Shown here: positions 1-13,500 of the stretch, piece by piece
Layout: each line of letters begins with the position of its first letter
How positions within the stretch are numbered: position 1 is the stretch's first letter
Origin: Pampus argenteus
Taxonomy: Eukaryota > Chordata > Actinopteri > Scombriformes > Stromateidae
Reading direction: 5' to 3'
Assembly: GCA_036937835.1 (NCBI GenBank)
Contig: CM072879.1
Span: 11,272,001 to 11,336,000 of the forward strand
DNA: 64,000 nucleotides
Program-made: the position numbers and the translations under genes
Notes under the pieces: model-generated
Databases searched by the model: none
Seen by the model: only the letters and a program-made list of their open reading frames with translations
Told to the model about the DNA's origin: nothing

Positions 1-432
1 TTAAGGTAACGGATGCTTTACTTGATTGAAGCCAGTTTCAGCGGTAATTTCCTTTAGAGTGATGGCAGATGGTCAGAAGCCCATCTCGGTTGTTTTCTTG
101 GAGTTGGAGTGCATGTGTAATTACTCTGCTGCACCCCTCTGATTGCCTCTCACGTCTGACTCTTAACAATGATCGCTGAAGGTCACGTTTCAACGCGACG
201 CACTCGGCCAATTATCGTGCATCGTTTCTTGTGCGACCGTGACTTGATTTACAAATTACTTTAACATATTTGACAGATCTAACCGACGCCGGAGATGATA
301 TTTACTTATGTGTTTTAAAAGTTTTCTGGTTGTTAGTCCACTGCATGGTCAAGACAAACCGGACTATGACTCGGTCACAACTTTGCTCTGCCAGCGTCAA
401 ATCATATGTAGTTTAATCACGTCAGCCTAAAG
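1..432 (+). other. 5' flank and 5' UTR of kcnq4
   Basis: This is non-coding sequence upstream of the kcnq4 start. An in-frame TAG at 409-411 closes the frame above the ATG, and the start context has A at -3. I see no clear TATA box and cannot place the transcription start. The promoter may lie partly outside the window. Confidence 0.6.
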
Positions 433-734
433 ATGTTAGGAAGCCCGCCGAACAACGGCGGCATCAGAATGTTGGTGCCGCCGGCTCCGAACGACGACAG
501 GCGGGTAGAGTTCGTGGCTCTCACCGCTGTCCACACGGAGAGAAGCGAGCCCTCCACACCGGAGCGCGGACACCCGTCTCACCGCACAGGGCTGCTGGGC
601 ACCCCGCTGCCCGGGCCGCCCGGACCCCGGGCCAGCACGTCCGCCTCAAGCAAACGCTTCAGAAAGTTGCAAAACTGCCTGTACAACGTGCTGGAAAGAC
701 CAAGAGGATGGGCATTCATCTACCATGCGTTCAT
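433..734 (+). CDS. kcnq4: kcnq4 coding exon 1 (N-terminus to start of S1)
   Basis: The exon encodes residues 1-100 and two bases of codon 101, then donor GTAAGT at 735. The proline/serine-rich cytoplasmic N-terminus leads into LYNVLERPRGWAFIYHAF, the conserved KCNQ pre-S1 and S1 start. The open frame runs a few bases into the intron and stops at once, which confirms the donor. Confidence 0.95.
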
Positions 735-3700
735 GTAAGTTTAAGATCATCGTTGTTTTTTTTTAATTTCTAAGTGACAAAAGTGAGCAAAAACTTTCTG
801 TTGAGTTTTAAGTACTTTTTAAAGTCTCATGCTACAAGATAGACTGCTCTGACTTGTTTTGACCACTATACGCTGGCAGTCCGCTGATGAATTCTCCAAT
901 TAACCGTGCAGAGTTGCTTATGCTGCAATTAGCTCGCCCATATCCCATACATCATCTCAACAGGGGGTCTCCTGTTCATTTCCCCCTTGTCTCTGTCTGA
1001 TTAAATCATCAGGAGGATCGTGGATATTGAGTTGAGTTTATCCAAATCCACAGGTTTAGGTATAATCAGCATTTCTGTAAACATTTTTGATGTCTCCTAG
1101 TAGTCACACTTTAAAAAAACTATTCAGTAAGTTTTTTTGCTTTTTCATAAGTTATCATCATCGACTAATGAATTAGAATAACAGGTGTACACAAAAGGTA
1201 ATGGCAGTAAATAAAAAAAAAAGAAATCATCACTGATTCATTATTAGTGTTATTAAAGTAACTTTATTCTGACTGGACTTCTTTGTTTTTAAGATTTTCC
1301 TGACAGGTAAATAAGTTAAAAAATGCACCAAACAGAGCTCAAACTAACTAACTCTCCGTGCTGCAGAAAGTATTCTGTCAAGGGCTTCGACGTACCCTGT
1401 GCCATTTTGCTTTATAATGTATACAACATGTAAACACTGGAAAAGTAGAAACTCACTAGCAGCAGCGTGTGCTCCCCTCTGAGAGACCGACACATGAACC
1501 AGCGCTCAGCATTTCACCAGGACACAAAACCAGACTCTTAACACAGTAAAACCTTACAAAATTGTTATCGGGTTGTGATTTGGAGATTCAAACTTAATTT
1601 CTGAAAAGTATGGTGTAAATTGCACATTTAATGACCTACGCGAGCCATTAAAAGCCAAACGTCCCTCAGTGTGTATTTCAGTTTCTTTTTTACGTGATGT
1701 CCAGGACAGTTGTGTGTGCAGCAGCAGCAGTCTTGCAGCTGCGCCTGGCACATAGTGGACAGAGCAGTATGTGTGGCAGCTCCTTGGCTTTTCCGTGTCG
1801 CTCTTTAAACAAGTACTGCTGTCTCTCTGCCAATACCATCATGTGTTTATACCAGAGGGAAATCCCACTCTTATATGCATTCTCATCATATACCATCAGC
1901 ACATTACTGTAGTGAGTGCAGGCCAGCATGTAACTGTAGTTCCACTTTGTCCTTCTTCTCTTTCACTTCTCTCCTTTTCTATTTTCCCACGACGCAAACA
2001 CTCAACACACAGAGAGCATGTTTCTCATTAAGGGCTATATGGCCTTTGTAGGGTAGCTGTTAGTGACATTCTCCCTGACATTACCGGGTGTCGAGAGTGG
2101 ATGGAAGCTCTGCCGTTGTTGTTATTTCTCTGTCAGAGAGGTAGGACAGGCGCTCGGCGGTGCCCAGATCATGTTTCAGATGCCATGGCCTCAAAGAGGG
2201 AGCTGGACTGACTTTGGAAGTGAGAAGCTGTGATGACCTGTTTTATGTCGCTGCCTTTAAAAAACGACAAAATGTACCGGATACGAAAACCTTAACGTAG
2301 GCTTTTGTCTTTGCTCATTGACATATAAAATATGTCAAATGCACATATGCATCTCGCCGAATCCATTATTCCCCTGATATCGTATCACCATGAGCTGTGC
2401 ATTTGTTTTGATTAATTACGTGTAAGATGTTCCACCGTGCTTTGAACTGTAGCAAGTGTGAGGTAAATTTATTGTGCGACGAAGTTCAATTAAAGCGCCG
2501 TTGATAATTAAATTGAGCCGTACACTGCTGTGTAGGGCACCGTGCTAACTTCCCTTGATCCTTTCATTTAGTCCTGCATTGTAACAGGGGACGATGGAGC
2601 AGATGCGTTACTTCTAGAGAGCCTCTCTTCGCAGGTGTGTGTTGGAGTGTGTACGGAAAAGGGAGGTGAAGTAGCTCTCCACTTGAATGTCTCTCCATGG
2701 GCACCCACTTAAGTCCCACCACACTTCTCAAGCCCCCCGTAACCCTCAGCGCGGCTGCCACAGACGACACAGAGACAGACTTCCTCCATAGATAAAGTTA
2801 GGTAACTTTAACATCCTGCCGTCTGAACAGCTCACAGCTCAGGTTACAATCTTGTAAACTGTTTCACATTTGAGTGTTGACTATTGACCCTTCTTCAGCT
2901 GTATGCTAATTGATAGCTTGCGTTTAGTTCTTCCTCTTCTTTGGTGTTAATAAGCTGAACAGACTCGACCGAAAGCCTCGTTTTCGACACTACAAAGAAA
3001 ATAGGGAGGGTTGAGAGCACAGAGACTCATTAAAAGAGACAATAGTTTCCCTGGAAACATAATCGTATCTGTGAAAAAAAAACGGACAGCTACAGAGGAT
3101 TCCTCCGCTCACCGCCCTGATCGGTTGCTTAGACACTGGCTCCTGCGGTCACCGCGACTCAGATGTTTGAAATGTTAAGTGTCTTGTCCCTTCACTCACT
3201 TACAGTAACAGCTCAAGACCTCTTTGAGTTCTGTCTCTTTGTTTCACTTGCTCTGAAATGTCAGCTGGATGACTTGTCTGGATGACAGTTTCAATCTTTT
3301 TAGGTTTTTACGAACACTAGCGGCCCTGCACGGACATTGAGGTTGTAAAAGAAAGTGAGGAGGGTTCAAAGGAATCTGCATAGCTGAGACTTACACCACA
3401 TGAAACAATGTTTTGCATTGAACTTCAAGAACTTAAGTATGAATCAGGTATAAACAGTGTCTGTGTGTGTGTCTTTCAAGAGCAATAGATTAGGACTGCC
3501 ACTAATGAATATTAGTATTATTGAATAATTTGTTGATTATTTTTGGATTAATTGAATTACTTTATTAGTCTATAAACATGTGAAAATATCTTCAAATGTC
3601 TTGTTTACTTTGAATGACAGTTTATAACCCAAATATATAAAGTTTACAACAATATGAAATAGAGAAATGGACCCGAGTTTTAAAATTAATAATCGATTAT

Positions 3701-6700
3701 CGAAATAGTTGCAGGTTAATTTTCAGTCGTTTCACTAGGTAGGTGAGTGTCTGTGTGTAAACTTGACCCTTGGCAACAGAAGGTTTGGTTTCAGTGTTTC
3801 CCCTCACCTTTGACCCCTCACCAATCTCCCCCCCATGTAGGCAGTGCTACATATAGACCATCACATATAATTCATCCTAGCAGGGGGCCTTTGGGGTTGT
3901 GTAACTCGTAGTCTAAAATCAGACTGCAAGTCTCTGATCAGGTCATAAGACTGGGTGCCAACTAATACTGGCGTAGTTGAAATCCAAGAAGCCATGTCGT
4001 GTCTTGATCTTGGCTTCAGCTGCCATCTTAGTCTCTGTCTCGGTACAGCATGCCGATGGATCCCAGCCTGAATATACAGTAATAGTGCACGTGGACAGAC
4101 AGGAAAAGCAGTCACGATGAGTACTGACCAGCCAGAGTGATTGATTCGTTCTAAGGAGGGTGAAAATATACCGGCCATGTATTATTGATGTCTTTCAAAA
4201 GCTGGAGCAGAGACGTGGGGCAAAATTATAAATGGGATTAACATGGAGTCAGATTAGTTAGATTCATACAGTAGCTTTAGTATCAGTATCAAGTAGTTGT
4301 TTTATGAGGTGCTCTATGCTCGACCTCTTGATATATCAGCCTCTGCTCCGTCGATTTTGGCCAGTATGCCTTTAAGATCTCTTTTTTTTCTGCAAATTGC
4401 ACTTGTGGAAGTAACCTTATAGAAATAAATGTATACATCACTAAGCAATCATTTAATGTCGGAGTGAACACTTAAGCGCTTGCAAATATGTTAGAGCTTT
4501 TAGCGATGCATTGTTTATGCTTTTAAAGAAACGAGGAAATGAGTTATCATTAGTCTTTCTTTCTCCCTCCCTTTGATGTTTGATTTGAAACAGTAGCTTC
4601 CAAAAGTACATTTCTCTTGCCGGATAAATCTTTGCCGGATAAACCCTTCAGTCTCCTTTGTGTGTAGGAATCCTTTCATTTTAACCTTTTATGGCACAGG
4701 CACTGGTGATGGTGTCTGTTTATGAAAGCTTGAGCCTAAAGCCACATTATTTATAGATGTGCAGGGAGATACCCACAACAGGACTCGCAGCTTAATGCTC
4801 TTCATAACCTCCTCCGCTTATAGTTTGGACGGAGAGGCTTTGAAATATCTGTATGGGGATACTTACAGTGTTGTACACAGAATTCATCTTGCAAGCTTTT
4901 CATTAAAGGTGAATTACTGCTTTTCCGGGTTTTCAACCACGCAACAGAAAGTCCACTAAAATTGCCCCCCCCCCCCGCTGGCATTTTCCAAAAAATACTG
5001 ACGCATTTAGTATTGGACCTTTTTATTTTTATTTTTATTATTTATAGTCAGAGTAGCGTCAGAAAATAGCTTTTTGTTTCGCTGTTTTGCCTTTTTAGTC
5101 AGCACATGAATGTGTTTTTATTGATGACTAAGTAAGAGAGAAAGAAGAGTGGCGATGGGGAAATAGCAGCATAAAAATGGTGAAAGGAGAAAGCCACTCG
5201 GCACTTTGTGTGGGGTTTTAACCTGCTCAGGACTGCAGATTGGATGCTTGTTGTTCATTTACCGCTGCTGTTTTTTTTTTTTATCTGTTCACCTCAGCAG
5301 GTTGTGTAAATTCTGCTCCATTAAGAATCCTTTACGACCCAAATGCCTTTACTCTCCCTTCACACACTCTCTCTCTCCTCCATCGTTCCCTTCTTCTCTT
5401 TCCTTCTTATATAATTCGCCGTACTGCCCTTTCTAATTGACTCCCTCTCTCTCTTAATACTGCTCTCTCTTTCTTTCTTCCGCTTGGCGTATGAGTATGA
5501 GGATTAGCTACCCGGAAAACAGTGTTGATGATAAGAAATAATTTATTATATTATTATTATTATTTAATCTGTTTATTATTTTTCTGAATAATTCATAAAT
5601 TGTTTTGTAAATTAAAAGCCAGGAAATGATGAAAAAATTCCCAGAATCTGTGCCTCAAACGCTCTTCTATATACGGGACTCAGAAACTTTAAAAATCAGG
5701 TCTTTATCTCAACTCATGAACCCCCCTGTCCACCCGTATCTTTACACCTGGCCTTTATGTATGTCAGAGTCCGCCTCAAGGTCTCATGTCATGTGTCCTG
5801 ACGTCTCTGTTGGTGGCTTGTCACGTCCTACTTAAACCCTTGCTTGTCCCTGCTGGCTCATACCAAAACTGTGTCTTTTTTATCTGTGGAGTGACTTACT
5901 ACTTGCTAAAAACTGCCATGTGACACAGAGGGCAAGCAGAGAGAGCTTGATTTTGGTTGCTATAGATGAATGATAGTGATGATAATTTGACACTCTATTG
6001 ATCCCCTGTAGGAAAATTCTCTTTCTGCTTTCCAGCCCCAGAACTGTAGAGATATCCTCTCATTGCTCAAGGACACTTCAGCAGGGAAGATGCTTGCTGA
6101 CGGGGTTTTGGTTTAAAAAGCTAAAAGTCTCTTTACACTGACACAACAGGGAGAGAAAAAGATAGGGAGGTTATACATACAGTATGCACAGGAAACAGTG
6201 TCATGAAAAAGAAAATGCATTCATAGCCGGATTGTCCTTCAAAGGAGGGGTTTTTGTGCATGTGGAGGGAGAGTCAGAGACAGGGGACTAGGAGTGAGTT
6301 GGAGAGAGAGAGAGAGGTTAGTTGCTGTATTAATTTCTCCTTTCGGGGCAAAATGTGTCTCCCCGGGGAGGGAACTGTCTGTCCTGGGATGGCCAACCAG
6401 GAATCAAGTTTCTCCTAATATCCAGCCCTGCCGTGTGTGCTCACTTACACCCAGGAACAGGACATGCACACACATAATCACCATTAGTTGGAAAAGCAAA
6501 CTATTGTTGTTTATTTATTTCACAGTAAACATGTAAGCAGGCTGAAGGTGAAATTCAACATACATGCAACCTCTTTCTGTGTCTGTCTCACACACACACA
6601 CACACACACACGCACACACACACACACACACACACAGACACAGACCTTGAGCCACAGACAGTGGTCCTGTTTTATTCTCCTGAAGATAGGTGATCAGTGG

Positions 6701-9183
6701 GAGTGTTGACACTCCCTTAATCTGCAGTAATCTGTGTTTATGTAATGTTATTGTTGCCGGAGCGGGCCAGGAATCCTGTGGCATTTGGCCGGCAGGGTCG
6801 AAGAGAAATGCCAAGAGTTTATTTTGACTAATCAAGAACTTCTAAACACTCCAGGTCTGCTTTCACAGCCAGGAAAATCTAGAGGCAGTCTCCCAGCTCC
6901 CCTTTACAGTATATGTTGTTATTTCATCTCTCTATATCTCTGTGATATACTGTGTGGCAGTGGTGATTTCTGCCGAGTTGTCAGGTCTGCTCCAATAGAC
7001 GTACTACAGGAGCTGCATACTAACAGATTCTTGTCATTTACTTGTAACATTCGTTCATTTAGACAAAATCCTATAGGGGAAGTATTTTATTAATTTTCTG
7101 TGATTTTCTTCAGTGTATGCCCTGTGTTCTCAGGAGACATACTGTACATACATACACTGTATTGCTTGATTTATTATTATGGAATAGTTACCAAAACACA
7201 ACAAACAATGTCAGAGCCTGTTTTCTAATACATAGAATTGTGTTTCCTTCTTGAAGTCAAAAGAGGGATTTATACAAACAGATGCATTGATGTTAAAACA
7301 TGTAGTCAGATGTCCCGCTGTTGCAAAAATGGCAAAACCTGCAGACTTTGGATCCTGTTTTTGTGTCGGGTGATCAACATTACTGTCTCTCTATCTCACT
7401 GCAAAATCTCATTCAACACCTTGCTGCTTGAAACAGACCTTTCTCTTGAAACACTTTCCTCTGCTGCTGCTGCTGCTTCGGTTCTCACTCTGCCCTGCTT
7501 TAAATCAATGATACACTGGACTGTCATAACCCACCAGTTAGGTAAAACAGGTCAATTAGGACTTAGCTGTAAGTAGTTGTCTCTACCAGTAAAGTCTTAC
7601 TCTCTTTTAACTGTAAATGTCTTGTGTCACACGTCACGGGAAAGCAGTGCTGTAACGTCACACTGTGTAAATACGCACAGTTGCTGCCAATGAATATGTT
7701 GCCATTAAAGGCAGAGAACAATCAAAACGATTTTTCTGTTCAACAACAAAAAAAACAACATGATCTAACAACATGATGTTCACCAAGGTCTTCAGTGTGA
7801 GTTAGAGTATTGGAGAGCTTAGAGCTCTGTCTGTGTGTCGCCAATGGATGCAAGGACCATAAGGCTGGCTGAAAATAAATCAATAGCTTTAGCCCTGCCA
7901 TTATCTCTCAGCTGCACACTTAAATCCTGACCCTAATGGGCGGCTGCACCTGCAAGCCGCCGATTATCAGCAGATGCAGAATAATGTGGAAACTAACTCT
8001 GTAGCTAACCGCAGATAAGGAATTAACATGTTAGTTTATACAAATAAGTACGCTCCATCTTATCTCATTCACTGGTCTACATGACAACGACTCTGAGGCA
8101 TTCAAGGAAAAGAAAGAATCTAAGCGTCAGGAACTGCTCTTTTTAAAGAGAGCTCCGAAAGGCTAATTATATGCTGCGAAGGGGTCAAGGTTTTTGTGAT
8201 TGTCTGTTATTTATATACTGTTATGATGTCAGAAGTCAATGCTAAACATGGTCAAAGGTCCAAAAGTTGAGATGAATGTATGTAAAATGCACTCAAAATA
8301 GCCTGAAATACACTCAGAGATGATAAAGGTAAAAATCTCTAAAATTTGACCTGTGTATATAATCTCAGATTATACATTGTTATATTGCAGGTTATTTATT
8401 GGTTTTTGGTTGCGAGGAATCAGTGAATTGTAAACTCAACTCAGATCAACCTTTGTCAATGTGAAAACAAAGCATAGGTTATTTTAAATTGTTAGGATAT
8501 AAGCTTGAAAGCTATGTAAAATTGACCTTACCTACCATGTGGTGTGAGTGAAGCCTGCTCATCTATGCTGCACATGAGGTGGGCCAGTCTCAGTTACAGG
8601 CTCTGTATATCAGACTGTGTTACTGGCTGCTTATTTTTCAGGTATTAGATTTTATTCCTCGGCCACGTGTCTGTAACTTTACCCCATCAGGCACGTGCCC
8701 TGCAAGGTTTCATTGAGTGCTTTGGATATACAGTAAATTCCAGGCTGAGGAGGTCACATAACTGTGCAGGCATACATGGATGTAGAGACACACATACGTG
8801 CACACATGCATTACACCTCCATTAAAACATTCCCAGTCTACCTTTGTCAAGAGCTGCTTTACATCTTACTCACCTTTTAGAGTGAACCCTGTTTTCTCTC
8901 TCTCTCTCTTTCTTTTCTTCCACTCTCTTCTCTCGCTCTGTCTCTGTCTCTTGTCTCTCTATATCCTGGGATACCCCGGGTCTCTGTGTCTTTCTCTTAT
9001 TGGTCCTGCCTGGTTGCACCCGCATGCACGGCCTGTCTTAAGTGTTGTTAAGATCATTTTAATTTATAACAGCAGTCACTATAAACATGTGAGGAAGCAG
9101 CACCATGGAGATGGAGCTCAAACAAAATCACAATGTAGGACAGTATTTATAAGCTCTGCCTGGCCTGCAGAAAGCGCTTTGTA

Positions 9184-9216
<33 letters not shown>

Positions 9217-10094
9217 ATTGCTCATGTGGCTGAGTGTGCATACTGTCAAAAAAGTCTTGATTGGATTGGAAAATGTGTGTGTGTATTCATGCATGTGTAG
9301 ATTTATGGAAATTATGTGTGTGTGTGTGTGTGTGTGTTAAATGTCTGGCCAGTGGCATTGTGGGCAGAGCATAAACAATAATCAAATGTTAACGACGGAG
9401 CCATAATCATGCAGGCTGCCTGACACTCTTGTGAGATTGTTTTTTCCTCCATTCTGTCTTCACCTGCTCTAAACGCTCTTACTTCACAATTGCATCGTTT
9501 AATCTTGGTGTCATTTCCTCTGTTTAGGTGTGATTGTTATTTTTTTCAGTTTCTGTAGCTGTAATATGCTCTTCTTATCTCTATATCTATATCTATATTT
9601 GTCAGCGCTCTACGCTTTTTGGAGTGCTTCTTCTTCTGTTTGTCTTCATACTTTCTCTCTGTTTTGGCGTGATTCCTTGTCAGCAGGCGAGGAGAAGAGG
9701 AGCGAAACCTTTTCTGAAAGTCATGCTGCCCCCGTCTTTTCAAGCCTGCTTCATCCACTGCAGCTTCTGTTGCTGCTCTGGTGTCACATCTCATTAATTC
9801 ACTTCTTCTTTACAACAGAGATTGAATATAATGAAGGGTTATTGGCAAAGAAAAGGTTTCAACCGATTTTAAAACATGCTTTAGTGTAGAAAGTGCAGAA
9901 AGGACAAGTGTGAAATACAAACATAAATATAAACCGGCCACACAAGCTGTCCTCAAATGTGCCTGTTGTGATGTCATACAGGAGTCCTATCTGACTTTAT
10001 TTTCTCAGTTTTACTGCAAAAAAACCAACACTAACGCTGCTCCACACACACAAGCAGTAAATCTGTCCCTGCATGCCGACATCCACGTTCACTC

Positions 10095-10134
<40 letters not shown>

Positions 10135-10465
10135 TGTGTGTGAGACGATGGACCCTCTGGTCTTCTCTTGGCCCTGAGATTAAAGCAATGTCAGCAAGTG
10201 TGCGATGAGACCTCACAGACAATATACCTCATCTCTCTCTCTTTTCCATTCCCTCTCACTGTCCCTCCGTCTGTCCAATCCATTATTGAGCCACCTCTTT
10301 CTGTCTCTTGTCCACTATTTTTTTTCCCTCATTATCTATATCTCTCTCTGTCTGACTGATACTCACTCCTTGTGGTCATTACTATTTCTCCTTTTTCCTC
10401 CTCCCTCCTATGCATCTATTACTGTACTATTCTCTCTGTCTCTGTCTCTCTCTCTCTCTCTCTCT

Positions 10466-10517
<52 letters not shown>

Positions 10518-13500
10518 CTCAATCAATCATTTTGGTCCCAGCCTGCCAGACCCTGTGCTGTCCGGTGACGTCCAAGCTGTGTCCTGTGTGCCAGAGTGCA
10601 CTTCAGACAAGGCCTATGAAACCAAGTGGAGTAGCAAGAAATACATACTCAGTGGTTGGCCAATCAGGCATTTCTAACCGTAAGACTGTCTACTGTCCAC
10701 ACTAAGCTGTCTAAATCTAAAAACAACATGAGTTCAAACACAGCAAGTGATACCAGTTTGTTTTATGAATTATCTTTTTTTTTTTTTTTTGGTCAGCAAA
10801 CAACAAAATTGTGCATCACAGTCTGTCAATGTCTGCTTCAAAGGGTTCAGTTTATACATACAAAATATAAAAAAACAATAAATATCAAAGTCAAATATGT
10901 TTTGCATGTTATGGTTAGCATTTTCAAATGTAACCACTGTGGAGAAAAGCTTAATTTCCTGTCTTGAAAAAAATCCTAAATGAAGAGACAAAGATGTATT
11001 TTAAAATGTAGCCGGCTTAGTGGGCATTTATACTGAAAACAGCCCTGTGTTAAAAATTGCACGTGGTTGAAGTGGTGGGGAAAGTCCAGTCTATATTTAA
11101 ATTATTAATAGAGCATATTTAAAAAAAATCTAAATACTTTAAAGAAACTAAGAAATACAGTCAAATAAAAACACAAACAGACGTTTTATCCTTTGTTGCC
11201 AAAGTAGAAACAAAGTGGAAATACCCAGTTCAAATTACAATTGGATGATGGAGTACTGCTGTCCGGTAATATCTGACTATCTAATGCTCTATCATGCAGG
11301 GCAAAACTCTGTCTGAGCCTCCGTGTGTACGTAGTCGTAACAGCAACACATGCATGCGTAATATAGTGCACACCAATTGGCGCCAGTAGCGCAATCTGAA
11401 TCTGGCATTTAGACAAAATAAAAGGACACTGAAGGGACAGCAGAGAGCTAAGAGTTCTGGGTAGTGAGAGAGCAGGAGCAGGGTGAGATTCACTAGACAA
11501 ATTAATAATTCAGAAGAGTATTATCTCTCCGCTCTCATCTGCCCTCCCTCGCCTGTCACCTAATTGGTTGTAATGAGTTAAAGAGGGAAGCAGGTGTGGC
11601 TGAGAGGCCCACAAGTGGCCCACTCTGATCCTGGCACTGCTTCAGCTACACTAAAGAGGGGTGGAGGAGAGGCAAGCAACAGAAGAGAGAAGAAAGCAAG
11701 TTAGGGTGAGAGCTGGAAAGAAAGGAAAAGGGTTTAGCATGTAATGACAGAGAGCAAAACATAATAAGTTTAAACCAAATGTTGATGTCTGCAGTCTTGT
11801 GTGGGTGTTATGTTTGAATATCCAATCCAGTGACATGAAGATGGGACTTGGAAAGTGGACAGAATGTGTAAACTTCACGAATGCTCTTTATCCTGCTTCA
11901 TGTTTTTGTTAGGCTGCAAGAGGATGTGTGTGTCAGAAGGAAAAAATAACACCACACTGTATATGGATGAGATATTTATGACCCAGAATTCAGGCAAACA
12001 GATGGCAAAGTCCAGAAGTTGACACCATATTTCCTGTGTTACACTCAGGAAGTGAACAAGGGTCAACAGTTTCTACAGTTCAGAGCAGTACCCTTTATCC
12101 TACAAGAAAATACACTGTCCATTATCTGTGCTCTTTTACACACTGTTTTGGGTTGTGATATTGCTCAATGTGCAAGGAGTAAATAGAATAAAACTCGCTC
12201 CCATCACCAAATTGCTCAGTGATGGCCAACCTGTTACGTTTGACGCCGTACTGTAGGTGCAGCTCAGGAAGGAGTTGTAGAAAATACAACGGGAACGTGA
12301 GTGTGTGGTAGATTTGTGGGGAAGGTGGTGGTGTTTGCAGGGCTACACTGGGTGGTGATATAAGTCAGTGCACGTGGCTCTGGACTCCGTCTTAAATTAC
12401 ACTGACCATAAAGACACTGACAGTTACACAAAGACAGACACACAAACATTTAGTGTGACAGGGAGGGAGAGAGCAGCGCTCACACTGGACTGAGGAGTAA
12501 CACAGTGCAGTCCCGCCATGTGATGTGACCTCGGTACCAGCGTTTGACTTAAATAACAGCAGAGATAACGTCAGAGGACAGATAGCGAGACCTCAGTGCG
12601 GAACACCCCGACAGCTACTGCGTATCTGTCCCATGCCAACAGAGGAATCACCATCAAAGAAGGAACTCCAGCCTCAGAGGTCATGATGTCACACTGCCAT
12701 GGTAACCAACTGACAACAGAGCAGTGGTGGTGCTACGGAGACAGTTTGCTGTTTTTTTGCTTTTTCTTTTTTAGGGATCTGTGTATTGACAAGGTACATG
12801 TGTTGACTTTAACACCTGCATGGCACTAGTCAAAGAACATAAAGGACATAAAGTGTGTTTGTGCGTTTGAGAGTTTCTGTGTCTGTTTTTAGCCTTTAGT
12901 GTGTGTGCAGAAATTACTGTTGGGCTCCACACACCATTAAAATAATGTATTTTTTTTTCTCCAGTTAGCGCAGTAGGAAGAGTCTGGCTGTGTAATAATA
13001 GTTAATGTTTGTGTCGCACTCTTGTGTGTGCAAGAAAAAGATGTGATAGAGAAGGCACAGACCAGTTGTGAGGAAGTCCATCCATGTCAATAAATGATGG
13101 CTGTCTACCGGATGGACATTATATCAGCAGAGAGCCACGTCAATATCACTATTGGTGCATGAAAAGTAACAAGATATTGGGGTGTCTGGTGGTCATGTGG
13201 ATGCGGCGTTCCCAACTCCTCACTCTGACCTCACATTTCATGTTTTTTATATTTAACTCTTAAATATTGACATTGGTAACAGCCTCAAAAGTCCATTATC
13301 GCCAGTCTCTATTGTTTGCCGTCAACAACATTATTGACTTTTGAAAATTATCGCAAAATATGCGTCGTTCAGCACATGTTGCACAAACAGCAGCAGCAGC
13401 AGCGCTCTATTCAGATGGGATCATAGATCATTTTCCCACAGCGCTTTAAAGTGACCTCAAACCTTGATATTAGTAACTGTGGCCTTCACATTACTGCACC

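Noticed and set aside
10205..10705. 166-codon ORF with Ser/Leu repeats
   Set aside because: It is translation of the CT microsatellite and nearby pyrimidine-rich DNA.
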